NCBI RefSeq assembly: GCF_000685035.1
Contig: NZ_BAYB01000025.1
Location: 45,637 to 109,636 of the forward strand
Direction: 5' to 3'
DNA from: Paraburkholderia ferrariae NBRC 106233
GTDB taxonomy: Bacteria; Pseudomonadota; Gammaproteobacteria; Burkholderiales; Burkholderiaceae
Length of the DNA stretch: 64,000 bases
Shown piece after piece: positions 33,172 through 41,785 of this stretch. The notes below the pieces were generated by a model that was given only the letters and a program-made list of their open reading frames with translations, searched no databases and was not told the origin of the DNA. Within the stretch, counting starts at the first letter, position 1. The number at the start of each line of letters is the position of its first letter. Both the position numbers and the translations under genes were made by a program.

Positions 33172-34692
33172 TCAACGTTTCGTAGCAGTCGTCCCTGCCC
33201 GTTGTTCAGCGAATATCGGGCCCAGCGGGGCGATGCGAAGCCCATCACGCAGACGCTTCCACGGAAGATCCCGGGGGTCCGCCTGCATTCCGCCGGGCGC
33301 CTTTGCGATGAGCGTGGTTAAAGCAATGGAGTCGAAATCAGCGCGGAAATGCACCGAACTCTTGTTGACGAGAATGCGCATTTTCTCGGGCTCGACGCCG
33401 GCCACCCGATAAAGATTGCGATCCATCATTTGAGGAGGACGCTCGCTACTGACGATCACCACGACGCCGCCGATTTTCAGCAGCGCGGTCGGCCCCAATT
33501 CGACGGCCATGCCGTTGAGCATCGGACCATCGAACACGCAGTGACCATCGGAAAGCTGGGCGACCTCGAAAGTGCCACGAAAACGTTCACCTTCGGGTAG
33601 TCCGGACTCCCCGCCCAGTTCGATCTCGACCGGGTAACCGACGCCGGCCTGTCGGGCTGCAATCACCGCATCTGGATCGTGAACCACACCGAATGCGGCG
33701 TTGCGTGCTCCCTCGGAGATGAGCGCCCGCAGCATACCGGTCGTGTTGGACTCGCCCCCTGCCCCAGGGTTGTCCTGCGTATCGGCGATCACGACGGGCC
33801 TGCTCTGGCCTTCGGAGAGGCGCATCGCCTGCGCCACAGCATCTTCGGGCGCCAGAAAATCCACGGCCCACCTCGCTTCCGATTTCACTATCTCGTCGAA
33901 GAAAGCGTCGACAGCGCCTGCAGCCAGATCTTTTTGCGTTGCATAGGCCCATACGACTGGCCCGCATTCCGGAAAATCCGCGGCGGGGAAGCCTGGCGTG
34001 TACGACATGGACGCGAGGCCCGCGTTCTCGAGTTGCGTGAGGCGCTCGTAGGCCCCCTTCGCTGGTTCGACCAGCGTGCACATCGCGTTGAGTGGAATAA
34101 GAAACGGGATGCGGCGCCACTCACAATGCCAACGTTCCCCACCGAGGCAGGCTCTCAAAAGACGAGCCGCCCGTGCACCCGTAGCGGCCATGTCGATATG
34201 AGGATAAGTCCGATAGGCGACCAGAGCGTGAGCGCATTCAAGCATGCGTTGCGTGACGTTTGCATGCAGGTCGAGCGATGCAACGAGCGGCACGTTCGGC
34301 CCGATTACGCTGCGAATGCGGGCTAACAGCTCCCCTTCGCCGTCATCGGCCTGCTCGGCTACCATCGCACCATGCAGATCGAGGTAGACCGCATCCGGCT
34401 TGTGCAGCCCGGCCGCGTCCACGATTTCGCCGGCGATGCGCTCAAACGTATCATGCGTGACGTGCGCCGACGGCCCCGCTCCCGCCCATATTGCGGGTAT
34501 CAGCGTGTGTCCGTCCGGCTCGATCTCGTTGATGAAGCCCCCGACCGGAATGTTGACCTGCCGGAGATCGAGTACCTGCTCGCCGCGCTTCATCGAAGGA
34601 AAGGTCTCGCCGTTTATAAAGTTGCGATAGTGCGCCCTGCGTGCGACGAAGGTATTGGTTTCGTGCTGAAAACCTGCAATGAGAATCTTCAT
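33172..34692 (-). CDS. M81-family metallopeptidase (MlrC / microcystinase C-like)
   Basis: 506 residues. It starts MKILIAGFQHETNTFVARRA, the M81 hallmark. Zinc-ligand segments include DAVYLDLHGAMVAEQADDGE and LVASLDLHANVTQRM. ADTQDNPGAGGESNTTGM marks the start of the C-terminal MlrC domain. Members hydrolyse small peptides or amide substrates; most are not in microcystin producers' habitats and their true substrates are unknown. The MFS carrier gene precedes it by 38 bp on the same strand, so import of the substrate by that carrier is likely. Confidence 0.88.
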   Translation of the reverse strand: MKILIAGFQHETNTFVARRAHYRNFINGETFPSMKRGEQVLDLRQVNIPVGGFINEIEPDGHTLIPAIWAGAGPSAHVTHDTFERIAGEIVDAAGLHKPDAVYLDLHGAMVAEQADDGEGELLARIRSVIGPNVPLVASLDLHANVTQRMLECAHALVAYRTYPHIDMAATGARAARLLRACLGGERWHCEWRRIPFLIPLNAMCTLVEPAKGAYERLTQLENAGLASMSYTPGFPAADFPECGPVVWAYATQKDLAAGAVDAFFDEIVKSEARWAVDFLAPEDAVAQAMRLSEGQSRPVVIADTQDNPGAGGESNTTGMLRALISEGARNAAFGVVHDPDAVIAARQAGVGYPVEIELGGESGLPEGERFRGTFEVAQLSDGHCVFDGPMLNGMAVELGPTALLKIGGVVVIVSSERPPQMMDRNLYRVAGVEPEKMRILVNKSSVHFRADFDSIALTTLIAKAPGGMQADPRDLPWKRLRDGLRIAPLGPIFAEQRAGTTATKR

Positions 34693-34730
34693 GGAAGATG
34701 AGCGTTCCTGTTAGAGAGTGGTCCACGTGT

Positions 34731-36059
34731 TCACTGAACCGGATCGGCGGGCAGGCGGTTCACAATTATCAACAGCGCACCGGCAATCAGCAGACCGACC
34801 ATCAGCAACAGTCCGGACACCATCGTGCCTGTAAGATCCTTGATCCATCCCATGACAAATGGGCTAACGAAGCCGCCCAGCAGTCCTATCGTGTTGATGT
34901 AGGCGATGCCGCCGGCAGCCGTGTCACCCTTCACGTAACCGGAAGGCATCGCCCAAAAGACCGCGTACGCGCCCCACATCAGCCCGGTCGCCACAGTAAT
35001 GCTGATGAGGGAGATCGATAAATCGCCTGGATGCAATGCAGCTACCGTCAGGCCAACCGCGCCACCAAGCGCCGTCAACGCACTGTGCCACCGTCGCTCG
35101 CCGCGACGATCGGAACGTCGACCGAAGTAAATCATGCCAACGATCGCGGCGACGTACGGCAGCGCTGAACAAACGCCAATCTGCAGCATCGACCGCAGTC
35201 CGGCCCCCTTCAGGATCGTGGGGAGCCAGAAACTCACCGCGTAAATGCCGCAAATGATGCAAAAGTAGGCGAGTGCAAGCATGATCACACGTGGATCGGC
35301 CAAGACCTGCCGAAACGAGTGATGGTGACTTCTCGGGACAGCAAGGTCACCGCTCAAGAGATTTTTCTGGCGCTCGCTGAGCCAGCGAGCGCCGTCCGGC
35401 CGATCGTCCATGTACCATAGTGCAAGCACGCCGAGCACCACGCATGGCATTCCTTCCAGCAGGAACATCCACTGCCATCCGGCAAGCCCATGCATGCCTG
35501 CAAAGGTCGTCATCACCCAGGTCGACAAGGGTCCGCCCAGAATCCCGCCAATTGGACTTGCACACATGACGATCGCAATCACCTGCGCCATGCGTTCCTT
35601 AGGATACCAATACGTCAAATAGAAAATCATGCCCGGGGCAAAGCCGGCCTCGAAAACGCCGAGCAGGAACCGCACTGCGTAGAACAGGTGTTCGCTATGC
35701 ACGAATACCATGGACGCAGACGTCAGCCCCCACAGGATCATGATCCTGCTCAGGGTTTTGCGCGCACCAACCTTCGGTAGCAGCAGATTGCTGGGGATTT
35801 CGAACATCGCATACCCCAGGAAGAAGATACCTGCACCAAGACCATACGCGGTGTCGCCAAGCCCGATATCAGTGCGCATTTGCAACATCGCAAAACCGAT
35901 GTTGATACGATCCAGATACGCGAACATGTAGCAGATCATCAGGAAGGGCAGAACACGCCACCCAATCTTGCGGTAAAGGATAATTTTTTCCGCGTCTTCT
36001 CCGCCATCGGCGCGTAACGTGTACGCCCCGCTTTCGTTCGCCTCACTCAGCATTTTCAT
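34731..36059 (-). CDS. MFS transporter, anion:cation symporter (ACS) type
   Basis: 442 residues from the ATG at 36059 (MKMLSEANESGAYT), preceded by GAGAGGAAA. Twelve TM segments are expected. ACS features: VLPFLMICYMFAYLDRINIG, LPKVGARKTLSRIMILWG, FGRRSDRRGERRW. The family imports tartrate, phthalate, 4-hydroxyphenylacetate and similar organic anions. It is the promoter-proximal gene of the MlrC operon. Confidence 0.88.
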   Translation of the reverse strand: MKMLSEANESGAYTLRADGGEDAEKIILYRKIGWRVLPFLMICYMFAYLDRINIGFAMLQMRTDIGLGDTAYGLGAGIFFLGYAMFEIPSNLLLPKVGARKTLSRIMILWGLTSASMVFVHSEHLFYAVRFLLGVFEAGFAPGMIFYLTYWYPKERMAQVIAIVMCASPIGGILGGPLSTWVMTTFAGMHGLAGWQWMFLLEGMPCVVLGVLALWYMDDRPDGARWLSERQKNLLSGDLAVPRSHHHSFRQVLADPRVIMLALAYFCIICGIYAVSFWLPTILKGAGLRSMLQIGVCSALPYVAAIVGMIYFGRRSDRRGERRWHSALTALGGAVGLTVAALHPGDLSISLISITVATGLMWGAYAVFWAMPSGYVKGDTAAGGIAYINTIGLLGGFVSPFVMGWIKDLTGTMVSGLLLMVGLLIAGALLIIVNRLPADPVQ

Positions 36060-36140
36060 GGGTTTCCTCTCTGGGACGCGGCGTTGAACTACGCTTATCG
36101 TCGTCATCCAAAAACACGCTGAAAACAGCAACCGCTGCCG

Positions 36141-36169
36141 TCCCGCGCTGCCTTCCGGGCAGCGCGGGA
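36141..36169. other. Perfect 12-bp stem-loop between chemoreceptor-like gene and MFS gene
   Basis: TCCCGCGCTGCC (36141-36152) pairs perfectly with GGCAGCGCGGGA (36158-36169) around a 5-nt loop. No U-tract on either strand. On the minus strand it lies after the chemoreceptor-like gene and about 80 nt before the MFS start, so it is a candidate Rho-type end or leader hairpin. Confidence 0.5.
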
Positions 36170-36268
36170 AATCAATGGCATTCGCTCGGGAAACAGCCGC
36201 ATGAGATCAGCAATGTGGCTTGCCGTCGACAAATGAGGTCCCATCACGCCGACGGCAGAGCGCGTTGG

Positions 36269-37303
36269 TCACGGGGGTGTCTGCACGATCACACCAAACC
36301 AGCCAAGTCCGCGATAACTTTCATAGCCTGGTGTCGCTGCGTAAGAAACGGTTCTTCCATCGGAATCTCGATAGAAGCCGGCAGTCTTGCCGTTTGGTGA
36401 TAGAACAACGCGCCTTTGGAACAAACCTGTGTCGTCGGAGCTGGCAATGACTCTGAATGTCGAATCCACGATCATGCAGCAGGTCCGCTTCCACTCTTCG
36501 TCCGTCAAGCGCACGCCCTTGACGACTGCAGCGGCTTGGGGGGCCCAGTCGAAAAAGACGACGAGTGCACCCAGGACGCGTCCATCGGTGGCACCGCTCT
36601 CTCGAATTGCCGTCGCGTAAGTCGCGACCTGTGCATTCTTGAGCAGTGGCTGGCATTCGATATCGGCAGCCACGAATTCGGAGCCGGACTTCGTATTGAC
36701 CGCGGCTTTGAACCACCTGGAATCAGCGACGTTTCCGCCGCTCACCGGGTAGTCGTTCCGACGTCCATTCGCCACAATCGTGCCGGACGCGTCAACAATC
36801 CAAAGATCGAGATACACCGTATAGCTGGCCAGGATGACCGAGAGTCGCTCCGACGCGTGCCGTGCCGAGTGAGGGGACTCGACGGTTACACAATCCACCA
36901 CAGCCGAATCCGTCGCCCACCAGCGGACATCGCAGGAGCGCTCGTAGAGATTCCGATCGATGACATCGATCATGTTGAGCGCCAGATCCGCACAGCGCTG
37001 CGCCTCGTGCCAGCGCATGCGTTCGATCATGTCGTCGCCAAGATCCGTCAATCTTGAAAGCAGACCAGCGAGTTCCTTGTTGAGAACAGACGTAATGCCC
37101 GCAATGCGGGTGGATACATGCTTGACCTGGTTAGCAACGACACCGAATCCTCTTCCTGCATTTCCGGCACGGGCTGCCTCGATCAGCGCATTGAGCGCGA
37201 GGAACGTGGTTTCCCGGTTGATGTCATTGATGTCTGAAATTTTACGTGTCGCGAGGTTCTCGACTTGATGGGTAAGTTCAACGATTTCGTGCGGATTAGA
37301 CAT
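36269..37303 (-). CDS. Soluble chemoreceptor-like protein with reversed domain order (signalling tip first, sensor last)
   Basis: 344 residues, no TM segment. Residues about 8-60 match the highly conserved MCP hairpin tip, in slightly altered form (INDINRETTFLALNALIEAA, then RAGNAGRGFGVVANQVKHV). The long methylation helices that normally flank it are missing. A helical linker leads to a C-terminal Cache/PAS-like sensor (LWIVDASGTIVANGRR, then VADSRWFKAAVNTKSG and IRESGATDGRVLGALVVFFD). GAGG lies 6-8 nt before the ATG, so this looks like a real start rather than a truncated frame. It could bind CheA/CheW as a short adaptor or be a decayed receptor. Confidence 0.65.
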   Translation of the reverse strand: MSNPHEIVELTHQVENLATRKISDINDINRETTFLALNALIEAARAGNAGRGFGVVANQVKHVSTRIAGITSVLNKELAGLLSRLTDLGDDMIERMRWHEAQRCADLALNMIDVIDRNLYERSCDVRWWATDSAVVDCVTVESPHSARHASERLSVILASYTVYLDLWIVDASGTIVANGRRNDYPVSGGNVADSRWFKAAVNTKSGSEFVAADIECQPLLKNAQVATYATAIRESGATDGRVLGALVVFFDWAPQAAAVVKGVRLTDEEWKRTCCMIVDSTFRVIASSDDTGLFQRRVVLSPNGKTAGFYRDSDGRTVSYAATPGYESYRGLGWFGVIVQTPP

Positions 37304-37404
37304 GAATGCCTCGTGGATCTATTGGGCAAATGTAGGTGTTCTGAGTAACGAGCCCGCCTGCCATGCAACCAAATACGATCGTACCGGCGCACGAAGCACG
37401 TGAC

Positions 37405-37678
37405 GAAATCGAAGACAAAAATCAACGTATCGACGATATCAATCGACACTATGCAGTGACTGCTTACCACGAAGAACACCAGCAATGTTGCACGATGCAG
37501 CAATCCTCTCACCCAGCTCCGATTTCGACGTGGCACCCTCGATATTCAGGAAGCCATGACTGTTGATGCATCGATCCCGGAAGTAGCCGCCGAATGACTC
37601 ATTCATCGCGTTGTGGGTTGGCTCTCTGACGCAGCCTGATCGATGTCGTCGATACGTTGATTTTTGTCTTCGATTTCC
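37405..37678. repeat. Perfect 32-bp inverted repeat flanking 210 bp
   Basis: Positions 37405-37436 are the exact reverse complement of 37647-37678. Read outward-in, both arms encode EIEDKNQRIDDI, a coiled-coil-like peptide. The 488-bp stretch 37304-37791 between the chemoreceptor-like gene and the porin holds no other recognisable gene. It may be the scar of an inverted duplication or a large stem-loop. Confidence 0.8.
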
Positions 37679-37791
37679 TTGAACCTCGCACGTCAGTACG
37701 ATTGTTTCCGGCTACATCGCCTGGATTCAATTGATCCGGGTACGCATGCAGGTACTCGTCGTAACGGTCTTTCCTTCAAGGAGTTGTGGAA

Positions 37792-38826
37792 ATGCGGCGG
37801 CTTTTGTATTTCATTGGTTTTTCGATTGCAACAACTTGTGCGCACGCACAGTCTTCCGTAACGATTTTTGGCATCATGGACTCGGGAGTCTATTTTCAAA
37901 ATCGAACCGGAAATGGCGGCTCCGGCGTCAGCGCATTGGATGGCGCCTGGGCGCCTTCCGTCTGGGGCATGACCGGAACCGAAGATCTCGGCAACGGATA
38001 TCACGCCGTCTTCAAGCTTGGCAGTGGTATTTCGACCACGAGCGGTGGATTCGGGAATTCAAACGGTAACCTTTTCGGCTGGAACACGTACGTGGGAGTT
38101 GACGGCCCGTACGGGAATATCCACGCAGGGGTTCAATTCTCCCCATTCTTCCTTTCCATCTTCGGCGACGACGCCAGGGGCGGTCCGCAGTATGCAAGCA
38201 ACGTTTCCGTGTATTTCGATCGATTTGGGGGGACCGGGCTGTTCGAAAGCAATTCATTGATTTACACCAGTCCGACGATTGCCGGATTCGAAGCATCCGT
38301 TGAATACGCCTTTGGCAATGTACCAGGCAGTCCCGCAGCCGGACACCACTATAGTGCCGCACTGAATTATCGCCTGGGGCCGTTCAGCGCCACGCTTGCG
38401 TACTTCCAGGCCAACGCGCCCCAAACAAGCCAAACTGCGTTCATCGGGCAGAACATCGGCGTGGGGTATAAGGTTGGCCCGATCGAAGTGCATGCGTCGT
38501 ATACGAAGTACCGTAACGAACTTCTTGCGAACTGCAACGACGTCGATGTCTATGCCGGCGGCTTGGCATGGCTTCTGACATCCTCGTTTTCGTTCAACGC
38601 AGGTGTCTACTACAGCCGCGACGCAAATGTGTCTGCGAACAAGTCGCTCCTCGTCGGTGCCGGTTCCCAGTACGTCCTGTCAAAGCGGACGACGCTCTAT
38701 ACGCAACTCGGCGTTGTCAACAACAAAGGCGAAATGCGGAGCGAGATTGCCTCGAATGCGCCGAATTTCGTACCCGGACTGGGGACGACAACCGGTGTCA
38801 ATATAGGTATCACTCACAAGTTCTAG
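37792..38826 (+). CDS. Outer-membrane porin, Burkholderia type
   Basis: 344 residues. A short signal peptide (MRRLLYFIGFSIATTCAHA, cleavage before QSSVT) is followed by the porin start SSVTIFGIMDSGVYF. Typical loop and strand motifs: SVWGMTGTEDLGNGYHAVF, FGWNTYVGVDGPYGNIHAGV, and the C-terminal strand GVNIGITHKF ending in Phe, the BAM recognition signal. It is a 16-strand trimeric general porin by family. I chose ATG 37792 because AAGGAG is 8 nt upstream. It is probably coexpressed with nearby uptake genes, but no operon link is seen. Confidence 0.92.
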   Translation: MRRLLYFIGFSIATTCAHAQSSVTIFGIMDSGVYFQNRTGNGGSGVSALDGAWAPSVWGMTGTEDLGNGYHAVFKLGSGISTTSGGFGNSNGNLFGWNTYVGVDGPYGNIHAGVQFSPFFLSIFGDDARGGPQYASNVSVYFDRFGGTGLFESNSLIYTSPTIAGFEASVEYAFGNVPGSPAAGHHYSAALNYRLGPFSATLAYFQANAPQTSQTAFIGQNIGVGYKVGPIEVHASYTKYRNELLANCNDVDVYAGGLAWLLTSSFSFNAGVYYSRDANVSANKSLLVGAGSQYVLSKRTTLYTQLGVVNNKGEMRSEIASNAPNFVPGLGTTTGVNIGITHKF

Positions 38827-38941
38827 TTTCGATAATAAACTCAACCTCCCTGGTAATATTCTGGAAATCCCACATCGACTGCTATTTAGTTAGACTAAAA
38901 GTTGTCTTTATCAGTAATTCAATCACTATCTGGAGACAAGC

Positions 38942-39478
38942 ATGTTAATCGCGTACGCCATTTCCGGCGCAATAATTGGTGCAATTGCGACATGGTCATT
39001 TTTGGCATTTTCTGGATTACCCGCGTGGTGTGCGTTCATCGCCTGGGCGGCTCTTTTGCATTCTGGTAGCGAAAAGAGTGTCCCGAGCAAGACCATTTCG
39101 TGTATGTGCTTCGGTGTTTTCCTGTCCTGGGGTATGGCTGTGGCGCTGATTTCGAACATTCTGCCATTTTCCACCGCCATCAATGGCGCCATCCTGGTTG
39201 CGGCAGCAGTTCCTTTAATCATCGCTTCTTCCAGGTGGAGTGCGCTAAGCATCACGCCAGCCGTCTTCTACGGCTTCGCGTCCACCTTCGGATTTTTGGT
39301 GCAAACGCCCGGGAAGCTTTCGCTCCCCGCGCTTACCGAGCATGGATTCAATAACCCTGCGATAGTTGTCCTGATGTCGATGGCAATCGGCGTCGCTTTG
39401 GGGTATTTGCACGTAAAGCTTGCGAGCATCTTTTACGAATCCCTGAAAGGAAGGCCGGGTTTGACGTCAACAAAGTAA
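38942..39478 (+). CDS. DUF1097 family membrane protein
   Basis: 178 residues with about five TM segments (MLIAYAISGAIIGAIATWSF, SCMCFGVFLSWGMAVALIS, NPAIVVLMSMAIGVALGYL). GFLVQTPGKLSLPALTEHGF fits the DUF1097 (YcdZ-like) pattern. GGAG precedes the ATG. Base composition here is poorer in GC than the window average. It lies 115 bp after the porin on the same strand and converges with a LysR gene. Function unknown. Confidence 0.7.
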   Translation: MLIAYAISGAIIGAIATWSFLAFSGLPAWCAFIAWAALLHSGSEKSVPSKTISCMCFGVFLSWGMAVALISNILPFSTAINGAILVAAAVPLIIASSRWSALSITPAVFYGFASTFGFLVQTPGKLSLPALTEHGFNNPAIVVLMSMAIGVALGYLHVKLASIFYESLKGRPGLTSTK

Positions 39479-39559
39479 GGTTGCCGAATTTGACCAACCT
39501 GCCCTGGAAATTCCGGGGCAGCCGCTGTGATTCCAACCCGCAATAGCAAACACCGGAGC

Positions 39560-40525
39560 TCAACTTTCGGCAAACTCCGGCAACCTGGACTCTCGTGGCA
39601 CTGGATTCGACAATGCATTACGAATCTGAGCGCGAAGCCAGACGAGCCCCGAATCTCCCTCCATTTTCGCGTGCCAGACCGTCCAGGTCGGAAATATCCC
39701 CATTGGCAACGGAACGGGACTGATTTCCAGGTCGAACTGATGCGCGTACTTCCTGGCAATTCTGGATGGCAATGTTGCAATGACAGGTGCAACATTCAGC
39801 ATCGTCAATACCGCGAGAAAGTTCGGGGCGGCGCAGGTGACATTGAGCTTGACGCCAAGATTGGTCAAGATGTCCTCAAAACATCCTTGCAGCTTCGTAT
39901 CAAAAGAGGTCAGGACATGCGGCGTGCGCACATAAGCATCCACATCGACGGGCAAAGAAAGCTGCAGCAGGTGCCGGTTAAAACAACACACCAAAGTCTC
40001 ATCGAATAGCAGTTCTCTCTTGTGCCACGGGTCAAATTCACTGAAACATCCAATTGCAAGATCTACTTCACCACTGTCAAGCAATCTTCGCGCTTGAGAT
40101 CGGCTGCAGACGCTTTGAGCGATAAAACGTACACTCGGGGCACTATTTTTCAACTTTGCGAGAAGTACTGGGAGCATCAGGACCTCCAACTCCCCAGTCA
40201 ATGCAATTCTGAATGTACGCTCGGAATGTGATGGCTCGAACTGTCCCTGCGACGCCAATGTTCGCTGCACGTCCTGCAACATCGTTCGCACGGAGGCGGC
40301 CATGGCGGTTGCTTTAGCGGTCGGTTCCATGCTTACGCCTACACGAACGAATAGTTGATCGTCCAGCAATAGTCTCAGGGTTGCCAGCGAATGACTCATC
40401 GCAGGTTGATGAACTCTTAGCCGTGTGGCGGCGCGCGTGACACTCTTTTCCTGCATGAGAGCGTCGAACGCAATCAGCAGGTTAAGGTCGAACGTACGAA
40501 GATTGAAGTGATCGATGAATGACAT
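39560..40525 (-). CDS. LysR-family regulator (NodD-like), paralogue of the one at 32180
   Basis: 321 residues from the ATG at 40525 (MSFIDHFNLRTFDLNLL). HTH: FDALMQEKSVTRAATRL, then RVHQPAMSHSLATLRLLL and DDQLFVRVGVSMEPTAK. The effector domain contains VDLAIGCF and the double Cys of LVCCFNRHLL that also occurs in the 32180 protein (LMCCFNPRLL). Adjacent DUF1097 and porin genes are candidates for control. Confidence 0.88.
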   Translation of the reverse strand: MSFIDHFNLRTFDLNLLIAFDALMQEKSVTRAATRLRVHQPAMSHSLATLRLLLDDQLFVRVGVSMEPTAKATAMAASVRTMLQDVQRTLASQGQFEPSHSERTFRIALTGELEVLMLPVLLAKLKNSAPSVRFIAQSVCSRSQARRLLDSGEVDLAIGCFSEFDPWHKRELLFDETLVCCFNRHLLQLSLPVDVDAYVRTPHVLTSFDTKLQGCFEDILTNLGVKLNVTCAAPNFLAVLTMLNVAPVIATLPSRIARKYAHQFDLEISPVPLPMGIFPTWTVWHAKMEGDSGLVWLRAQIRNALSNPVPRESRLPEFAES

Positions 40526-40834
40526 GGCTCTCTCTGCGAACACAGAATCGGGGAATCCACTCGGCCCATCCGCCTGACGGGAGCAATCACCGTATCTTTT
40601 CAAATTCTGGCAGGCAATTGGGAGAATTAAACAGTGCAAATTTGTCAACGCGGAAGGAAGCGCATCAAAGTCTTTCCGTCCTGTTTTGACGCTGGCCATC
40701 GGCCGTCATCGTCACGGTGATATCCTGAAGTCCACCGGTCTTTAGTGCCGCTGCGGCACAAGGTTAAAGGCTGTTCGTAGCAGCGCCAGGAGGCAACCCG
40801 TGCCACCGTCAGAGCCAGATCAGGAGACAGTCAA
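40526..40834. other. Divergent spacer between two LysR genes, no gene seen
   Basis: 309 bp between divergent starts (40525 minus, 40835 plus). It should contain both promoters. I see only unremarkable AT-rich patches and no convincing promoter pair, small ORF or RNA. Confidence 0.5.
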
Positions 40835-41764
40835 GTGTTCATCGGCGAGATCAACCAACGTCGATTGAGGTACTTTCATGAAGTGCTATCGCGCGGCTCG
40901 ATACGCGGCGCGGCAGACGCACTGAATACGGCCTCTTCGGTCCTGACGAGACAACTCAAACTGCTTGAGGAAGAAATCGGGACGCCACTCTTCGAAAGAG
41001 GAAACCGAGGGGTGACGCCAACCGAGGCAGCCCATGCGTTGCTCGCATACTGGCGCGGGTGCCAGTCCGAAAGGGCGGTTCTCGAAAACACCTTGCAGAA
41101 TCTTAACGGACTGCAGATAGGCAGCGCGCGGTTGGCGATCAGCGAGGGGTTTGTCGATCCGCTGATGGACCATGTCTTGACGCCGTTCATCAATCGATAC
41201 CCGCGCCTTAACGTGACGGTCACGACCATGCCGGTCAACGATGTCGTAAGCAATGTGGCAAACGACGACGCCGATATCGGACTTGCGTACAACCCTCCAC
41301 CGGCGGTGCGAGTCATTCAGCGCGCGAGCGTAGCGAATCCAGTCCGACTGCTGACGTCGCATTCACACCCTCTGGCCACCGCCGCGAAGCCATTGGCACT
41401 TGCCGATATCGCGCCTTTTCCAGTCGCCCTGATGTCGCCTGCCTTTGGTCTGGGACAGATCGTCCAGGTCGCCGCCGATCTTGAACACATCCGCCTGAAT
41501 CCCGCGCTCGTTTCCAACTCTCTGGCTACACTGAAGCGGTTCGTCCGCTCGGGAGATGGGGTAACCTTCCTCAGCCACTCCACCACGACCGGAGCGACGG
41601 AAGACCCTGCCTTCATATCGCTGAAGCTCGCTCATCCCGTGTTCGAGACAACCAAGGCTTGTTTGCTCCTACGCGAAAACCGGCATTTATCGAAAGTCGC
41701 ACAGACCCTTGTGGATCTGATCGTCAATCGTATGTCGATCTTCGGCAGCGAAGTGGAAGACTGA
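40835..41764 (+). CDS. LysR-family regulator (CynR/GltC-like)
   Basis: 309 residues from a GTG at 40835 (MFIGEINQRRLRYFHEV) with CAGGAG upstream. HTH: SIRGAADALNTASSVLTRQL, then EEEIGTPLFERGNRGV. The effector domain is complete (VTTMPVNDVVSNVANDDADI). It converges with the MFS gene at 41786, so the target may be that MFS/CoA-transferase operon; not shown. Confidence 0.88.
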   Translation: MFIGEINQRRLRYFHEVLSRGSIRGAADALNTASSVLTRQLKLLEEEIGTPLFERGNRGVTPTEAAHALLAYWRGCQSERAVLENTLQNLNGLQIGSARLAISEGFVDPLMDHVLTPFINRYPRLNVTVTTMPVNDVVSNVANDDADIGLAYNPPPAVRVIQRASVANPVRLLTSHSHPLATAAKPLALADIAPFPVALMSPAFGLGQIVQVAADLEHIRLNPALVSNSLATLKRFVRSGDGVTFLSHSTTTGATEDPAFISLKLAHPVFETTKACLLLRENRHLSKVAQTLVDLIVNRMSIFGSEVED

Positions 41765-41785
41765 GGCACACGACGTCGGCAGGTG

